A DNA stretch of 38,431 nt from Merdivicinus sp050943495 (GCA_050943495.1 JBMNPH010000018.1:1-38431), one strand, 5' to 3'; positions 1 to 8,785 are shown, counted from the stretch's first letter. Notes: generated by a model from the letters alone, not told the origin. Translations and numbers: made by a program.

Positions 1-44
1 TTATTTTTTCTGTTATATAATCATAAAAGAAGTTTTTGATAAAA

Positions 45-84
45 AATAATAAGACATGCAGTAAGCACCACATGTCTTATTATT
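45..84 (-). terminator. Terminator of the deoR-type gene
   Basis: A perfect 14-bp inverted repeat (45-58 pairing with 71-84) with a 12-base loop lies just beyond the stop codon of the DeoR-type gene. On the minus strand the second arm runs into a T-rich stretch, as expected of a Rho-independent terminator. Confidence 0.8.
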
Positions 85-95
85 CTGAATCTAAT

Positions 96-872
96 TTAGT
101 CATACAGCCGGACGTCATTTTCCTCCATTACTTTCTGATATTCCGGAGGTGGATCCTGATCGGTAATCAAACTGTCAACTTCTTTCCAATAAGCCAAGAC
201 AATCAATCCATCAAAATCAAACTTTGTATGATCTGCTACGATCAATACCTGATCTGCATTTTGCATACAAATCTTCTCAAAAGAAATGTTCGCATTCGGA
301 AAATCCATCGGCCCGCTCTGAACAGAGAATCCTTTCGGTGAAAAAAAAGCTTTATTGATGTGATAGAGTTTCAAAAACTCCTTCGTTGTTTCACCTACAA
401 AAGAATTCAGCTCTTGATCATATTCTCCTCCGATCAGAATACATCGCTTGGTATTTTTCAGAATGGAAATGATGGAAAGACTATTTGTAATAACATAGCA
501 TTTGACCGTACATTCTGCAATCTGGTTGGCAATATACTGACAGGTTGTCGTATGATCCAAATAAATCACATCATTTTCCCTAATCAGAGATACTGCAATT
601 TCTGCGATTTTCCGTTTCTCTTCCGAAAGTAACTTTCGATGATACATCATCTGCTGAGGGTATCCCCAATCGACTTCATTCTCCTGACTCTGTGTCACAG
701 CCACTACACCGCCGTGCACTTTGCGAATCAGATTTTCCTGTTCCAAATCCGCCAAATTCGCTCGAATTGTAACATTCGAAACCTGAAATATCTGGCTCAG
801 CTCATGGATACTGATATAATCCCGTTCTTTCAGCAATTTCAAAATTTCCTTTTTTCGCTCATTTGCACTCAT
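96..872 (-). CDS. DeoR/GlpR-family transcriptional repressor
   Basis: A 258-residue regulator of the DeoR family. The first ~55 residues form the winged helix-turn-helix, with the family pattern of a VSxxTIRxxLxxLE recognition helix followed by the HGG turn. Residues ~75-240 match the DeoR C-terminal sensor fold (isomerase-like), which in this family binds a phosphorylated sugar. The ATG at 872 is preceded by AAAGGATGAG at a good distance. The gene is divergent from the SIS-SIS-kinase operon, with about 130 bp between the two starts, so it most likely controls that operon and itself. The effector cannot be read from the sequence; a phosphosugar or phospho-amino-sugar is likely given the neighbours. 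Confidence 0.9.
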   Translation of the reverse strand: MSANERKKEILKLLKERDYISIHELSQIFQVSNVTIRANLADLEQENLIRKVHGGVVAVTQSQENEVDWGYPQQMMYHRKLLSEEKRKIAEIAVSLIRENDVIYLDHTTTCQYIANQIAECTVKCYVITNSLSIISILKNTKRCILIGGEYDQELNSFVGETTKEFLKLYHINKAFFSPKGFSVQSGPMDFPNANISFEKICMQNADQVLIVADHTKFDFDGLIVLAYWKEVDSLITDQDPPPEYQKVMEENDVRLYD

Positions 873-915
873 GATATCTCATCCTTTCTGCTTTCCGCCT
901 TTCAATTACAACTAT

Positions 916-944
916 ATCATAGCGAATATCTTTCGATTTGTCAA
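916..944 (-). promoter_or_regulatory. Sigma-A promoter of the deoR-type gene
   Basis: On the minus strand a perfect -35 TTGACA (939-944) is separated by 17 bases from a TATGAT -10 (916-921), about 45 bases upstream of the start codon. Confidence 0.75.
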
Positions 945-949
945 GAAAC

Positions 950-966
950 ACTTTCTTTTTGAAAGT
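950..966. promoter_or_regulatory. Candidate DeoR operator
   Basis: The dyad ACTTTC-N5-GAAAGT sits between the divergent starts, just upstream of the deoR -35 element. It overlaps the region where the rightward SIS operon promoter should lie (possible -10 TAAAAT at 975-980 with a poor -35). The position would let one protein control both directions. Binding is inferred. Confidence 0.45.
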
Positions 967-1002
967 ATTTTGAATAAAATTTATCCAAGAAAGGAAATGA
1001 TT

Positions 1003-1740
1003 ATGCTGACCAACAACTATTTTGATGAAATTACCCGGTTATTATCTGTCGTAAAAGATGCAGAAAAAGATTCGATAGATTTGCTTGCGAAAAAAATTTA
1101 TCAAGCTGTTTCCAATCAAAAATGTATTTATATTTTCGGATGTACACATGCCGGAATTCTGGCTCAGGAAGCCTTTTACCGAAGCAGCGGACTGGCTATT
1201 TTCAATCCAATTTTGCCTCCCGGATTGACCTGTGATGTTCGACCTATTACCATGACTTCCGAAATCGAACGTATTCCGCATTATGGCACCATTATTGCCC
1301 AACAAAACAAGATTCAGAAAGGAGATATTGTCGTCATTCATTCCGTCTCAGGGCGAAACCCAATCAACATTGACTTTGCACTAGAGGCACATCAACTCGG
1401 CGCCTATATTGCCTGCATCACCAGTCTTGAATACTCCAAAAGTGTCACATCCCGGCATGAGAGCGGAAAAAGACTGTTTGAAATCTGTGATCTGACCATT
1501 GACAATCACTGTCCAACTGGAGATGGTGTCCTGTACATCGATACTCTGGGCCAGTCCATCGCACCGGCTTCCACGGTAATCGGCTGCTCGATCATCAACG
1601 CTTTGGCTGCACAAGTAACGGAAATCTTTCTGGAAAATCACCAAACTCCGCCGGTATTTCTCAGCGCCAACCTAGACGGCGGCGATCAGCACAATCAATC
1701 TGTTTTGGCTACTTATCAAAATCAAATCAAGTACTTATAG
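1003..1740 (+). CDS. SIS-domain protein, UPF0309-like (first copy)
   Basis: About 245 residues with the sugar isomerase (SIS) fold. Residues ~35-75 carry the IFGCTHAG-type phosphosugar loop and residues ~110-125 the HSVSGRNPINI segment, which matches the S-x-S-G-x-N phosphate-binding signature of the UPF0309 group. A C-terminal GDGV...ST..G segment is also typical. SIS proteins isomerise, deaminate or sense phosphosugars; the substrate here is unknown. Two in-frame ATGs exist (997 and 1003). AAGAAAGG at 987-994 fits 1003 better. It is the first gene of an operon with a second SIS protein and a BadF-type kinase, suggesting processing of a phosphorylated amino sugar. Confidence 0.85.
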   Translation: MLTNNYFDEITRLLSVVKDAEKDSIDLLAKKIYQAVSNQKCIYIFGCTHAGILAQEAFYRSSGLAIFNPILPPGLTCDVRPITMTSEIERIPHYGTIIAQQNKIQKGDIVVIHSVSGRNPINIDFALEAHQLGAYIACITSLEYSKSVTSRHESGKRLFEICDLTIDNHCPTGDGVLYIDTLGQSIAPASTVIGCSIINALAAQVTEIFLENHQTPPVFLSANLDGGDQHNQSVLATYQNQIKYL

Positions 1741-1761
1741 TTCATAAAAGGAGGATTTTTT

Positions 1762-2526
1762 ATGTATACAAAAGAAATTGCTGGTCAGTTCAGCCAGATC
1801 TTTGCACAGATTTCCCAAACACAGGCAGCCAATATCGAAGCAGCTGCCCAGATTGTGGCAGAAAGCATCCGAAACCAAGGATACTTTTTCCTATATGATC
1901 GAGGGCATTTAATGGGAAGCGAACTTATCGCCCGTTCAGGAGGCGCTGCTTTTGTCCGAACCATTGATTTTCATCTGCCGAATGTAGTAGCACAAGGCAT
2001 GGCAGGCAGCACGGAGAAAATGCGCAGCCGAATTTCTAAGGAAGAAATGCAGAAGGTTACCACTGATTTTGAGCATTCCTTTTACCGCTATAACTTCTAT
2101 CAAAATGGTCTCACCAAGGGGGATACTCTACTAATCAATTCGGTTTCTGGCAAAAACAAACTGGTCAATTCTGTCGCAGAGACAGCAAAGGAGCTAGGGC
2201 TGCATCTGATTGCCATTACCTCGCTGAATACACAACAGCATATCCGAACCCCTGAATGTCCCATGTTCTCTGATTACGCGGATGTTGTCATTGATAACTG
2301 TGTCCGATACGGCGACGCTGTACTAGAATTGGAAGGCCTCGACGAAAAAATTGTATCAGCTTCCGGAATGGCCGCCTCCTATATAGGATGGAATATTGTT
2401 TACCGATGTTCACAGCTTCTCTTAGAGAATCACATTATGCCCACTATCTATCGTAGTGTAAACATTGACGGCGGTCAGGAACAGAACCGGCTGGCAATTG
2501 AACGTTTCAACTCACTGGGATTTTAG
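1762..2526 (+). CDS. SIS-domain protein, UPF0309-like (second, divergent copy)
   Basis: A 254-residue paralogue of the preceding protein. It has the same layout: an N-terminal helical segment, FLYDRGHLMGSEL in place of the first loop, NSVSGKNKLVNS as the phosphate loop, and a GDAVLELEG segment near residue 190. Both copies end with an (N)xDGG motif followed by a Q/N-rich stretch. A clear AAAGGAGG ribosome binding site lies at 1746-1753, only 21 bases after the first copy. Tandem, clearly diverged copies suggest a heteromeric enzyme or two successive steps on related substrates. Confidence 0.85.
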   Translation: MYTKEIAGQFSQIFAQISQTQAANIEAAAQIVAESIRNQGYFFLYDRGHLMGSELIARSGGAAFVRTIDFHLPNVVAQGMAGSTEKMRSRISKEEMQKVTTDFEHSFYRYNFYQNGLTKGDTLLINSVSGKNKLVNSVAETAKELGLHLIAITSLNTQQHIRTPECPMFSDYADVVIDNCVRYGDAVLELEGLDEKIVSASGMAASYIGWNIVYRCSQLLLENHIMPTIYRSVNIDGGQEQNRLAIERFNSLGF

Positions 2527-2536
2527 GAGGAATCAA

Positions 2537-3460
2537 ATGCAGGGATACTACTTTTCTTTAGATTCTGGTGGAAGTAAGATTCAGATTGAATTATATGACA
2601 GCAAAATGTATCGGATGGACACTGTCACTCTTTCGGATGGAAATCCAACTTATCGTGACAAAACGGAAATCTTACAGAATATTTTATTGGCATTTGAGCA
2701 GCTAATCCAACAACATAACATTACCAATCAGCAGATTCTCGCGGTTGTGGGCGTCGTAATGATATGGAAATGCACGGACATTGAGACTGAATTACAAAAA
2801 CGGTATCCAAAGGCGAAAATTGCCTTTTATTCCGAAAAGGAGGTGAATCATTTCTGTGCATTCGGTGACCGGGATGGATACATTCTGCATAGCGGGACCG
2901 GATCTTATGTGTATGGCCAATTCTCCGGAAAATTCTATGAATATGGCGGATTAGGAAGCTTTCTGGGCGATGAGGGAAGCGGATTTTGGATTGGCGTACA
3001 GGGAATTCAAGCCGTGATTGCGGCAATTGACGGACGCGGATCACCCACACAAATGACAGATCTGCTTTTTTCCCATTGGCAAATTTCCCAATCTGAGCGT
3101 TGCTTTGATACGGTATGGAAGGTCATACACGGCTTAACTGTCTACTCGATTGAGGCAAAAAGAAAGTGTGCAGATTTTTGCAAAATTGTCTGCTTTGCTG
3201 CGGAAAACGGAGATTTTGTGGCGCTTCATATTGTGCATAGCGCGGCAGAAGAACTTTTTCGCTACTTTAAAGCTCTGATTATCCAGGAACATCTTCCTGA
3301 ACATGCCGAATATAGCATATCCGGAGGTGTCCTTACTCACTGCTCTATTTTGCGGGATCAACTCATTTACCAAATTCATACAACATTCCCACATCTACAA
3401 TATATTCCAACAAAATATGAACCTTGTTATGCAGCTATATATCGCTATTTAAAGTTATAA
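2537..3460 (+). CDS. BadF/BadG/BcrA-type ATPase, probable amino-sugar kinase
   Basis: A 307-residue member of the ASKHA kinase fold related to N-acetylglucosamine kinases. The N-terminus has the phosphate-1 loop LDSGGSK (usually DGGGTK). The phosphate-2 motif HSGTGS lies near residue 118 and the GGLGSFLGDEGSGFWIG segment near 136-152. This last block is the hallmark of BadF-type N-acetylhexosamine kinases. The ATG at 2537 has AGGAGG nine bases upstream and lies 10 bases after the second SIS gene, so the three genes are one transcript. Its likely role is to phosphorylate the sugar that the SIS proteins then handle. Confidence 0.85.
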   Translation: MQGYYFSLDSGGSKIQIELYDSKMYRMDTVTLSDGNPTYRDKTEILQNILLAFEQLIQQHNITNQQILAVVGVVMIWKCTDIETELQKRYPKAKIAFYSEKEVNHFCAFGDRDGYILHSGTGSYVYGQFSGKFYEYGGLGSFLGDEGSGFWIGVQGIQAVIAAIDGRGSPTQMTDLLFSHWQISQSERCFDTVWKVIHGLTVYSIEAKRKCADFCKIVCFAAENGDFVALHIVHSAAEELFRYFKALIIQEHLPEHAEYSISGGVLTHCSILRDQLIYQIHTTFPHLQYIPTKYEPCYAAIYRYLKL

Positions 3461-3523
3461 CATCTACTAACAAGTAACTTCCTAATACGAATAGAAGTTT
3501 GCTATTGTACAAGATATAAAAAC

Positions 3524-3549
3524 AGACGCACCGTAAAAACGGTGCGTCT
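3524..3549. terminator. Bidirectional terminator
   Basis: An 11-bp perfect stem (3524-3534 with 3539-3549) and an AAAA loop lie between two convergent genes. T-rich sequence follows on the plus strand (TTTCTCG) and A-rich sequence precedes it, so it can end both the SIS-kinase operon and ppdK. Confidence 0.85.
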
Positions 3550-3599
3550 TTCTCGTTTGAGCAATTAGACTTTAGTGAAACGCGTCATCTGGTTAAGAG

Positions 3600-6233
3600 T
3601 TATGCTCTCGGATTCTTAATCGCAGCCTGTGCAGCAGCCAGACGAGCGATCGGAACACGGAAGGGAGAGCAGGAAACATAGGTCAGGCCAACATTGTGGC
3701 AGAACTCAACAGAGGACGGGTCGCCGCCGTGCTCGCCGCAGATGCCCAGTTTGATGTCGGGACGGGTCTGACGGCCCAGATCAGCAGCCATCTTCACCAG
3801 CTTGCCAACGCCATTCTGGTCGAGTTTTGCAAAGGGATCGTTCTCGTAGATCTTCTTGTCATAGTAAGCATCCAGGAACTTGCCAGCGTCATCACGGCTG
3901 AAGCCGAAGGTCATCTGGGTCAGGTCGTTGGTGCCGAAGGAGAAGAACTCAGCCTCTTTTGCGATTTCGTCAGCGGTGAGCGCAGCTCTCGGAATCTCGA
4001 TCATGGTACCGACTTTGTAGTGCATATCGGAGCCAGCTTCTTTGATGATAGCATCAGCAGTAGAGGTAACAACGCTCTTAACGTAAGCAAGCTCTTTGAC
4101 TTCGCCGACCAGCGGGATCATGATTTCAGGAACGATTTCCCAATCCGGATGTTTCGCTTTTACATTCAGAGCAGCCTTGATGACAGCTTCGGTCTGCATT
4201 TCAGCAATTTCAGGATAGGTGACAGCCAAACGGCATCCACGATGGCCCATCATGGGGTTAAACTCGTGCAGGCCAGCGATGATAGCCTTGATGTCTGCAA
4301 CGGATTTGCCCATGGTGTTAGCCAGAGCTTCGATGTCTTTTTCCTCGGTGGGAACAAATTCATGCAGAGGGGGATCCAGGAAACGGATGGTTACCGGGCA
4401 GCCTTCCAGAGCTTCGTACAGTTTTTCAAAGTCGCCTTGCTGCATGGGTTCCAATTTAGCCAGAGCAGCTTTGCGCTGTTCAACAGTGTCGGAACAGATC
4501 ATCTCGCGGATAGCCGGGATACGGTCCTCATCAAAGAACATGTGCTCGGTACGGCACAGGCCAATACCTTCAGCGCCCAGGCTGCGAGCTTTCTTCGCAT
4601 CGGTGGGGGTGTCAGCATTGGTGCGAACTTGCAGCTGACGATATTTGTCAGCCCACTCCATAACACGGCCGAATTCGCCGCCGATGGAAGCATCCACAGT
4701 GGGGATGATGCCGTCGTAAATATTACCGGTAGAACCATCAATGGAGATATAATCGCCTTCGTGGTAGGTCTTGCCAGCCAGTTCAAATTTCTTGTTTTCT
4801 TCGTCCATGTTGATTGCAGAGCAGCCAGATACACAACAGGTACCCATACCACGAGCAACAACAGCAGCATGAGAGGTCATACCGCCGCGAACGGTCAGGA
4901 TACCCTGAGAAGCTTTCATGCCTTCGATATCTTCAGGAGAGGTTTCCAGACGAACCAGAACAACCTTCTCACCTTTTGCAGCCCATTCTTTTGCATCTTC
5001 AGCAGTGAAAACAACACGGCCACAAGCAGCTCCGGGAGAAGCAGCCAGTGCTTTGGCAACCGGAGTAGCTTTCTTCAAAGCAGCAGCATCGAACTGGGGA
5101 TGCAGCAGAGCGTCCAGAGTTCTGGGGTCGATCATAGCAACAGCCTCTTTGTCAGAGATCATGCCTTCGTCAACCAGGTCGCAAGCGATCTTCAGAGCAG
5201 CAGCAGCGGTACGTTTGCCGTTACGGGTCTGGAGCATGTAGAGTTTGCGATCCTCAATGGTGAACTCCATATCCTGCATATCGCGGTAATGGTTTTCCAG
5301 AGTATGGCAGATGTTTACGAACTGCTCGTAAACTTCGGGCATAACTTCCTTCAGCTGTGCGATGGGCTGAGGAGTACGAACACCAGCAACAACGTCTTCG
5401 CCCTGAGCGTTCATCAGGAACTCACCGAACAGAGCTTTTTCACCGGTAGCAGGGTTACGGGTGAACGCAACGCCGGTACCAGAGGTGTCGCCCATGTTAC
5501 CGAATGCCATCATCTGAACGTTAACAGCGGTACCCCAAGAGTAAGGAATATCGTTGTCGCGACGATACACGTTTGCACGAGGGTTGTCCCAAGAACGGAA
5601 TACAGCTTTGATAGCGCCCATGAGCTGTTCCTTGGGATCGGTGGGGAAGTCCTCGCCGATTTTTTCTTTGTACTCAGCCTTGAACTGGTTAGCCAGCTCT
5701 TTGAGGTCTTCAGCGGTCAGTTCAACGTCCTGAGTCACGCCTTTTTCCTCTTTCATCTTGTCGATGAGCTGCTCAAAGTATTTCTTACCGACTTCCATAA
5801 CAACGTCGGAATACATCTGGATAAATCTTCTGTAGCAGTCCCAAGCCCAACGGGGATTGCCGGATTTCGCAGCCATAACCTCTACAACATCTTCATTCAG
5901 ACCGAGGTTCAGGATGGTATCCATCATGCCGGGCATGGAAGCGCGGGCACCAGAACGAACGGAAACCAACAGAGGATTCTCATGGTCACCAAATTTCTTG
6001 CCAGTGATTTCTTCCATTTTACCAACATATTCCATGATTTCAGCCTGAATATCATCATTGATCTTGCGGCCGTCTTCATAGTACTGGGTGCAGGCTTCGG
6101 TGGAAATGGTGAAGCCCTGCGGAACGGGGAGACCGAGATTGGTCATTTCAGCGAGGTTTGCGCCTTTACCGCCAAGCAGTTCGCGCATTTTGCCGTTACC
6201 TTCGGTGAAAAGGTACACATACTTCTTCTGCAT
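3600..6233 (-). CDS. ppdK: Pyruvate, phosphate dikinase
   Basis: An 877-residue full-length enzyme interconverting pyruvate, ATP and phosphate with PEP, AMP and pyrophosphate in the cytosol. The N-terminal nucleotide-binding domain starts with LLGGKGANLAEM. The swivelling phosphohistidine domain carries GGMTSHAAVVARGMG with the catalytic histidine at residue 455, the same number as in the clostridial enzyme. The C-terminal TIM barrel ends with GICGEHGGDP, whose cysteine (residue 832) matches the proton-donor cysteine of the family. In fermenters it works mainly in glycolysis with pyrophosphate. The start ATG has GGAGG nine bases upstream. A long untranslated leader precedes it. Codon use is strongly biased, as expected for a highly expressed gene. 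Confidence 0.97.
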   Translation of the reverse strand: MQKKYVYLFTEGNGKMRELLGGKGANLAEMTNLGLPVPQGFTISTEACTQYYEDGRKINDDIQAEIMEYVGKMEEITGKKFGDHENPLLVSVRSGARASMPGMMDTILNLGLNEDVVEVMAAKSGNPRWAWDCYRRFIQMYSDVVMEVGKKYFEQLIDKMKEEKGVTQDVELTAEDLKELANQFKAEYKEKIGEDFPTDPKEQLMGAIKAVFRSWDNPRANVYRRDNDIPYSWGTAVNVQMMAFGNMGDTSGTGVAFTRNPATGEKALFGEFLMNAQGEDVVAGVRTPQPIAQLKEVMPEVYEQFVNICHTLENHYRDMQDMEFTIEDRKLYMLQTRNGKRTAAAALKIACDLVDEGMISDKEAVAMIDPRTLDALLHPQFDAAALKKATPVAKALAASPGAACGRVVFTAEDAKEWAAKGEKVVLVRLETSPEDIEGMKASQGILTVRGGMTSHAAVVARGMGTCCVSGCSAINMDEENKKFELAGKTYHEGDYISIDGSTGNIYDGIIPTVDASIGGEFGRVMEWADKYRQLQVRTNADTPTDAKKARSLGAEGIGLCRTEHMFFDEDRIPAIREMICSDTVEQRKAALAKLEPMQQGDFEKLYEALEGCPVTIRFLDPPLHEFVPTEEKDIEALANTMGKSVADIKAIIAGLHEFNPMMGHRGCRLAVTYPEIAEMQTEAVIKAALNVKAKHPDWEIVPEIMIPLVGEVKELAYVKSVVTSTADAIIKEAGSDMHYKVGTMIEIPRAALTADEIAKEAEFFSFGTNDLTQMTFGFSRDDAGKFLDAYYDKKIYENDPFAKLDQNGVGKLVKMAADLGRQTRPDIKLGICGEHGGDPSSVEFCHNVGLTYVSCSPFRVPIARLAAAQAAIKNPRA

Positions 6234-6369
6234 TGTAATCTACCTCCATATTTTTATGAATAACGGAAAATCTTGTTTGGTTAAGTGTTACGAAGTCTTG
6301 TCAAAATTTTCCGACATTCCACCAATTTTTTTGCAGCTCTGTCTTTCGATGGACACAAGAAAACATATC

Positions 6370-6397
6370 TGCAGGAATTTTTGAAAAAAATCCTGCA
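6370..6397 (-). promoter_or_regulatory. Hairpin in the ppdK leader
   Basis: TGCAGGA (6370-6376) pairs with TCCTGCA (6391-6397), and A/T runs inside extend the stem with one mismatch. It lies in the ~190-base transcribed leader of ppdK. No U-tract follows on the minus strand, so an mRNA-stability or regulatory role is more likely than termination. Confidence 0.4.
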
Positions 6398-6427
6398 AAT
6401 ATTCTCAGACAGTCTACTGTTATCCCT

Positions 6428-6456
6428 ATTATAGCAAATTTTGCGTATCTTTACCA
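6428..6456 (-). promoter_or_regulatory. Extended -10 promoter of ppdK
   Basis: On the minus strand TGCTATAAT (perfect -10 at 6428-6433 with the TG extension) has a weak -35 TGGTAA 17 bases upstream. Transcription would begin near 6421, giving a leader of about 190 bases. Confidence 0.65.
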
Positions 6457-6704
6457 TAGGATTTTGAAAAAAAAATTGCTTTCATCAAAATTGACCAGAT
6501 TTTCATGAAAATCCATTCCTCTGTTCCACAAAGCAGGCAAAAACTTCCGCTTTTTTCCAGTTATTTTTTTCTTTTTTTGCATAAAATTCATTTTCATACA
6601 GTTATTATCGGATTTTACTTTACAAAATCGGCAAAAACGTGTATCATTAAGAATATACTGAATCATCATGATGCGGTCACATCCGCAGAACAGGAGGCTC
6701 TATC

Positions 6705-7403
6705 ATGCTGGAAGCATTTGCACAATTGGAACAGAAACGGCTGGCTGTTCTGGAAAAGCATTTTCAGAACGGCGTTATTTTTGAAGGAATTGATGGTGTG
6801 ATCATTGAAGATTCCGTCCAAATTGGGGCAGGCACCAAAATTTCTCCCAATGTCACTCTTCGCGGCAACACGGTTATCGGACAAAACTGCACTCTGACAT
6901 CAGGAACGATCATCGCAGACTGCGAAATCGGAGACGGCAGCACCATCAATGCCTCACAGTGCTATCAATCTCGGGTCGGCAAGGAAGTTAGTGTCGGACC
7001 GTTTTCCCATCTGCGTCCCAACTCGGTCCTCGAGGACCACGTCCATGTCGGCGATTTTGTAGAGATAAAAAATTCGACCATCGGAGTCGGCACAGCAGTC
7101 GCGCATCTGACCTATGTGGGAGACAGTGATGTCGGCCGCAATGTAAACTTCGGTTGCGGCTGCGTAACCGTCAATTATGACGGCGTTCACAAATTCCGCT
7201 GCAAAATCGGCAACAACGCCTTCATCGGCTGCAATACCAACATGATAGCACCGGTCGAAATCGGCGATAACACCTTTATCGCAGCCGGTTCGACCATTAC
7301 AGACGGGGTTCCGGACGGCGATTTTGCCATTGCCCGCGCCCGTCAGGTCAATAAGCCGGGACTCGGCGCCGTAAAGCTCAAAGACCGCAAACTCAAATGG
7401 TAA
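6705..7403 (+). CDS. Stand-alone GlmU C-terminal-type acyltransferase (left-handed beta-helix)
   Basis: A 232-residue protein that matches only the C-terminal acetyltransferase half of GlmU, preceded by ~35 helical residues. Hexapeptide repeats run from ~40 to ~215. GlmU acetyltransferase landmarks are kept: LRP near 103, VEIKNS, HLTYVGD with the catalytic-type histidine, VNYDG and IARARQ near the end. The nucleotidyltransferase (uridylyl) domain is absent, although family members are usually ~450 residues. It could acetylate glucosamine-1-phosphate with a separate uridylyltransferase, or modify another sugar. AGGAGG lies upstream of the ATG. The gene is monocistronic and ends in a bidirectional terminator. 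Confidence 0.85.
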   Translation: MLEAFAQLEQKRLAVLEKHFQNGVIFEGIDGVIIEDSVQIGAGTKISPNVTLRGNTVIGQNCTLTSGTIIADCEIGDGSTINASQCYQSRVGKEVSVGPFSHLRPNSVLEDHVHVGDFVEIKNSTIGVGTAVAHLTYVGDSDVGRNVNFGCGCVTVNYDGVHKFRCKIGNNAFIGCNTNMIAPVEIGDNTFIAAGSTITDGVPDGDFAIARARQVNKPGLGAVKLKDRKLKW

Positions 7404-7433
7404 TAAAATCCCACATACACTTTTGTACAAATC

Positions 7434-7469
7434 AAAACAGCGTGACGGACTTTTCCACCACGCTGTTTT
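7434..7469. terminator. Bidirectional terminator
   Basis: An 11-bp perfect stem (7434-7444 with 7459-7469) followed by a T-run on the plus strand and flanked by A residues on the other side. It separates the convergent glmU-like gene and ackA. Confidence 0.85.
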
Positions 7470-7487
7470 TTCATATCCAATTGGATC

Positions 7488-8693
7488 TTATTTGCCGATT
7501 TTGCTCACCAGTTCTACGGTGTCACGCGCAATGGTCATTTCCTCGTCGGTCGGGATCACCCAAACCTCGGTTTTACCCTTGGAAATCTTATGATCCTTGC
7601 CGGTACGGTTCTTGTTCTCGGTCTCATCCAGTTCGATGCCAAGGAATTCCAGACCTTCGCAAATCTCTGCACGAGCCTCATCAGAATTCTCACCGATACC
7701 GCCGGTAAACAGAACGGCATCCAGACCGCCCATAGCTGCTGCATAAGCGCCGATATAGCGTTTGATCTGATAACGGAACATATCGCAAGCAAGTTTTGCA
7801 CGCTTGTTGCCTTCCTTCGCCGCGCTCACGAGGTCACGCGCATCAGAGGACAGGCCGGAAATGCCCAAAAAGCCGGATTTCTTGTTCAGCAGAGAGTTGA
7901 TCGAATCGGGAGTAAAGCCTTCTTTGTTCATCATGAAGGTGACAACAGAAGGATCGACTGCACCGGAACGGGTACCCATAATCAAGCCGTCCAGAGGGGT
8001 GAAGCCCATGCTGGTATCCACGCACTTGCCATCTTTTACAGCGGAAATGGAGGAACCGTTGCCGAGATGGCAAACGACGACTTTGCTCGGCTGGCCCTTA
8101 CGGCCGGTGATCTCGAGATAATGACCGCTAACGTAACGGTGGCTGGTGCCGTGGAAGCCGTATTTCCGGATGGAGTATTTCTCATAATACTCATAGGGGA
8201 TGCCGTACATGTATGCCTTGTCGGGCATGGTCTGATGGAAGGATGTATCGAATACTGCCACCATGGGAACATTCTCGCCCAGTGCCTTGCGGCAAGCGCG
8301 CATGGTTGCAGCCTGGGGCGGGTTATGAAGCGGCCCGAGTTCCCAGAACGAGTCAATATCTTCGATTACTTTATCAGTAATCAGAGTGGATTCCTTATAT
8401 ACTTCACTGCCGTGGAGGACACGATGGCCAACTGCAGCGATTTCGGATACGCTCTCGATGACCTTTCCTTCTCCGGAAGTCAGGACTTCGACCAGCTTCT
8501 CAAACGCTTCGGTATGAGAGGGGAAATCACAGTTGATTTCCAGCTTAACACCGGAATCGGTCTTATGGGTAATCAGACCGCCTTCAATGCCGATCCGTTC
8601 GCAGTTACCTTTTGCAATAACGTGTTCTTTTTCCATGTCGATGAGCTGGTATTTGAGGGAAGAGCTTCCCGCATTGATAACCAGTACTTTCAT
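7488..8693 (-). CDS. ackA: Acetate kinase
   Basis: A 401-residue cytosolic enzyme that makes ATP and acetate from acetyl phosphate. The start was set at 8693 because the protein then begins with MKVLVINAGSSSLKYQL, the family N-terminus; the longer reading frame upstream has no homology. Family blocks are present: FDTSFHQTMP, GFHGTSHRYVS, CHLGNGSS and the C-terminal FTGGIGENS adenine-binding segment. An AAAGGA lies about 12 bases upstream. No phosphotransacetylase gene is next to it. The leader contains a run of T and C residues and a long-range inverted repeat of CCGGGGA with TCCCCGG. Confidence 0.97.
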   Translation of the reverse strand: MKVLVINAGSSSLKYQLIDMEKEHVIAKGNCERIGIEGGLITHKTDSGVKLEINCDFPSHTEAFEKLVEVLTSGEGKVIESVSEIAAVGHRVLHGSEVYKESTLITDKVIEDIDSFWELGPLHNPPQAATMRACRKALGENVPMVAVFDTSFHQTMPDKAYMYGIPYEYYEKYSIRKYGFHGTSHRYVSGHYLEITGRKGQPSKVVVCHLGNGSSISAVKDGKCVDTSMGFTPLDGLIMGTRSGAVDPSVVTFMMNKEGFTPDSINSLLNKKSGFLGISGLSSDARDLVSAAKEGNKRAKLACDMFRYQIKRYIGAYAAAMGGLDAVLFTGGIGENSDEARAEICEGLEFLGIELDETENKNRTGKDHKISKGKTEVWVIPTDEEMTIARDTVELVSKIGK

Positions 8694-8785
8694 GCCTATC
8701 ACCAATCCTTTTTCATTATTGTTGGTCCGGGGAAAAAAGCAAAAAATAAAAAGGAGGGTCTTTTTATCGAAATCCATCCCCGGTC

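Larger units (their letters stand above)
6234..6704. other. Long intergenic region between ppdK and the glmU-like gene
   Basis: About 470 bases without a believable gene. It holds the ppdK leader and promoter on the left. On the right is an AT-rich stretch with a TATACT -10 (6654-6659) likely to serve the rightward acyltransferase gene, although I see no good -35. Short reading frames here lack ribosome binding sites and coding character. Confidence 0.6.

Noticed and set aside
3696..6263. An 855-codon open frame on the plus strand opposite ppdK
   Set aside because: It exactly mirrors the ppdK gene, has no ribosome binding site or recognisable domain, and arises from the strong codon bias of ppdK on the other strand.
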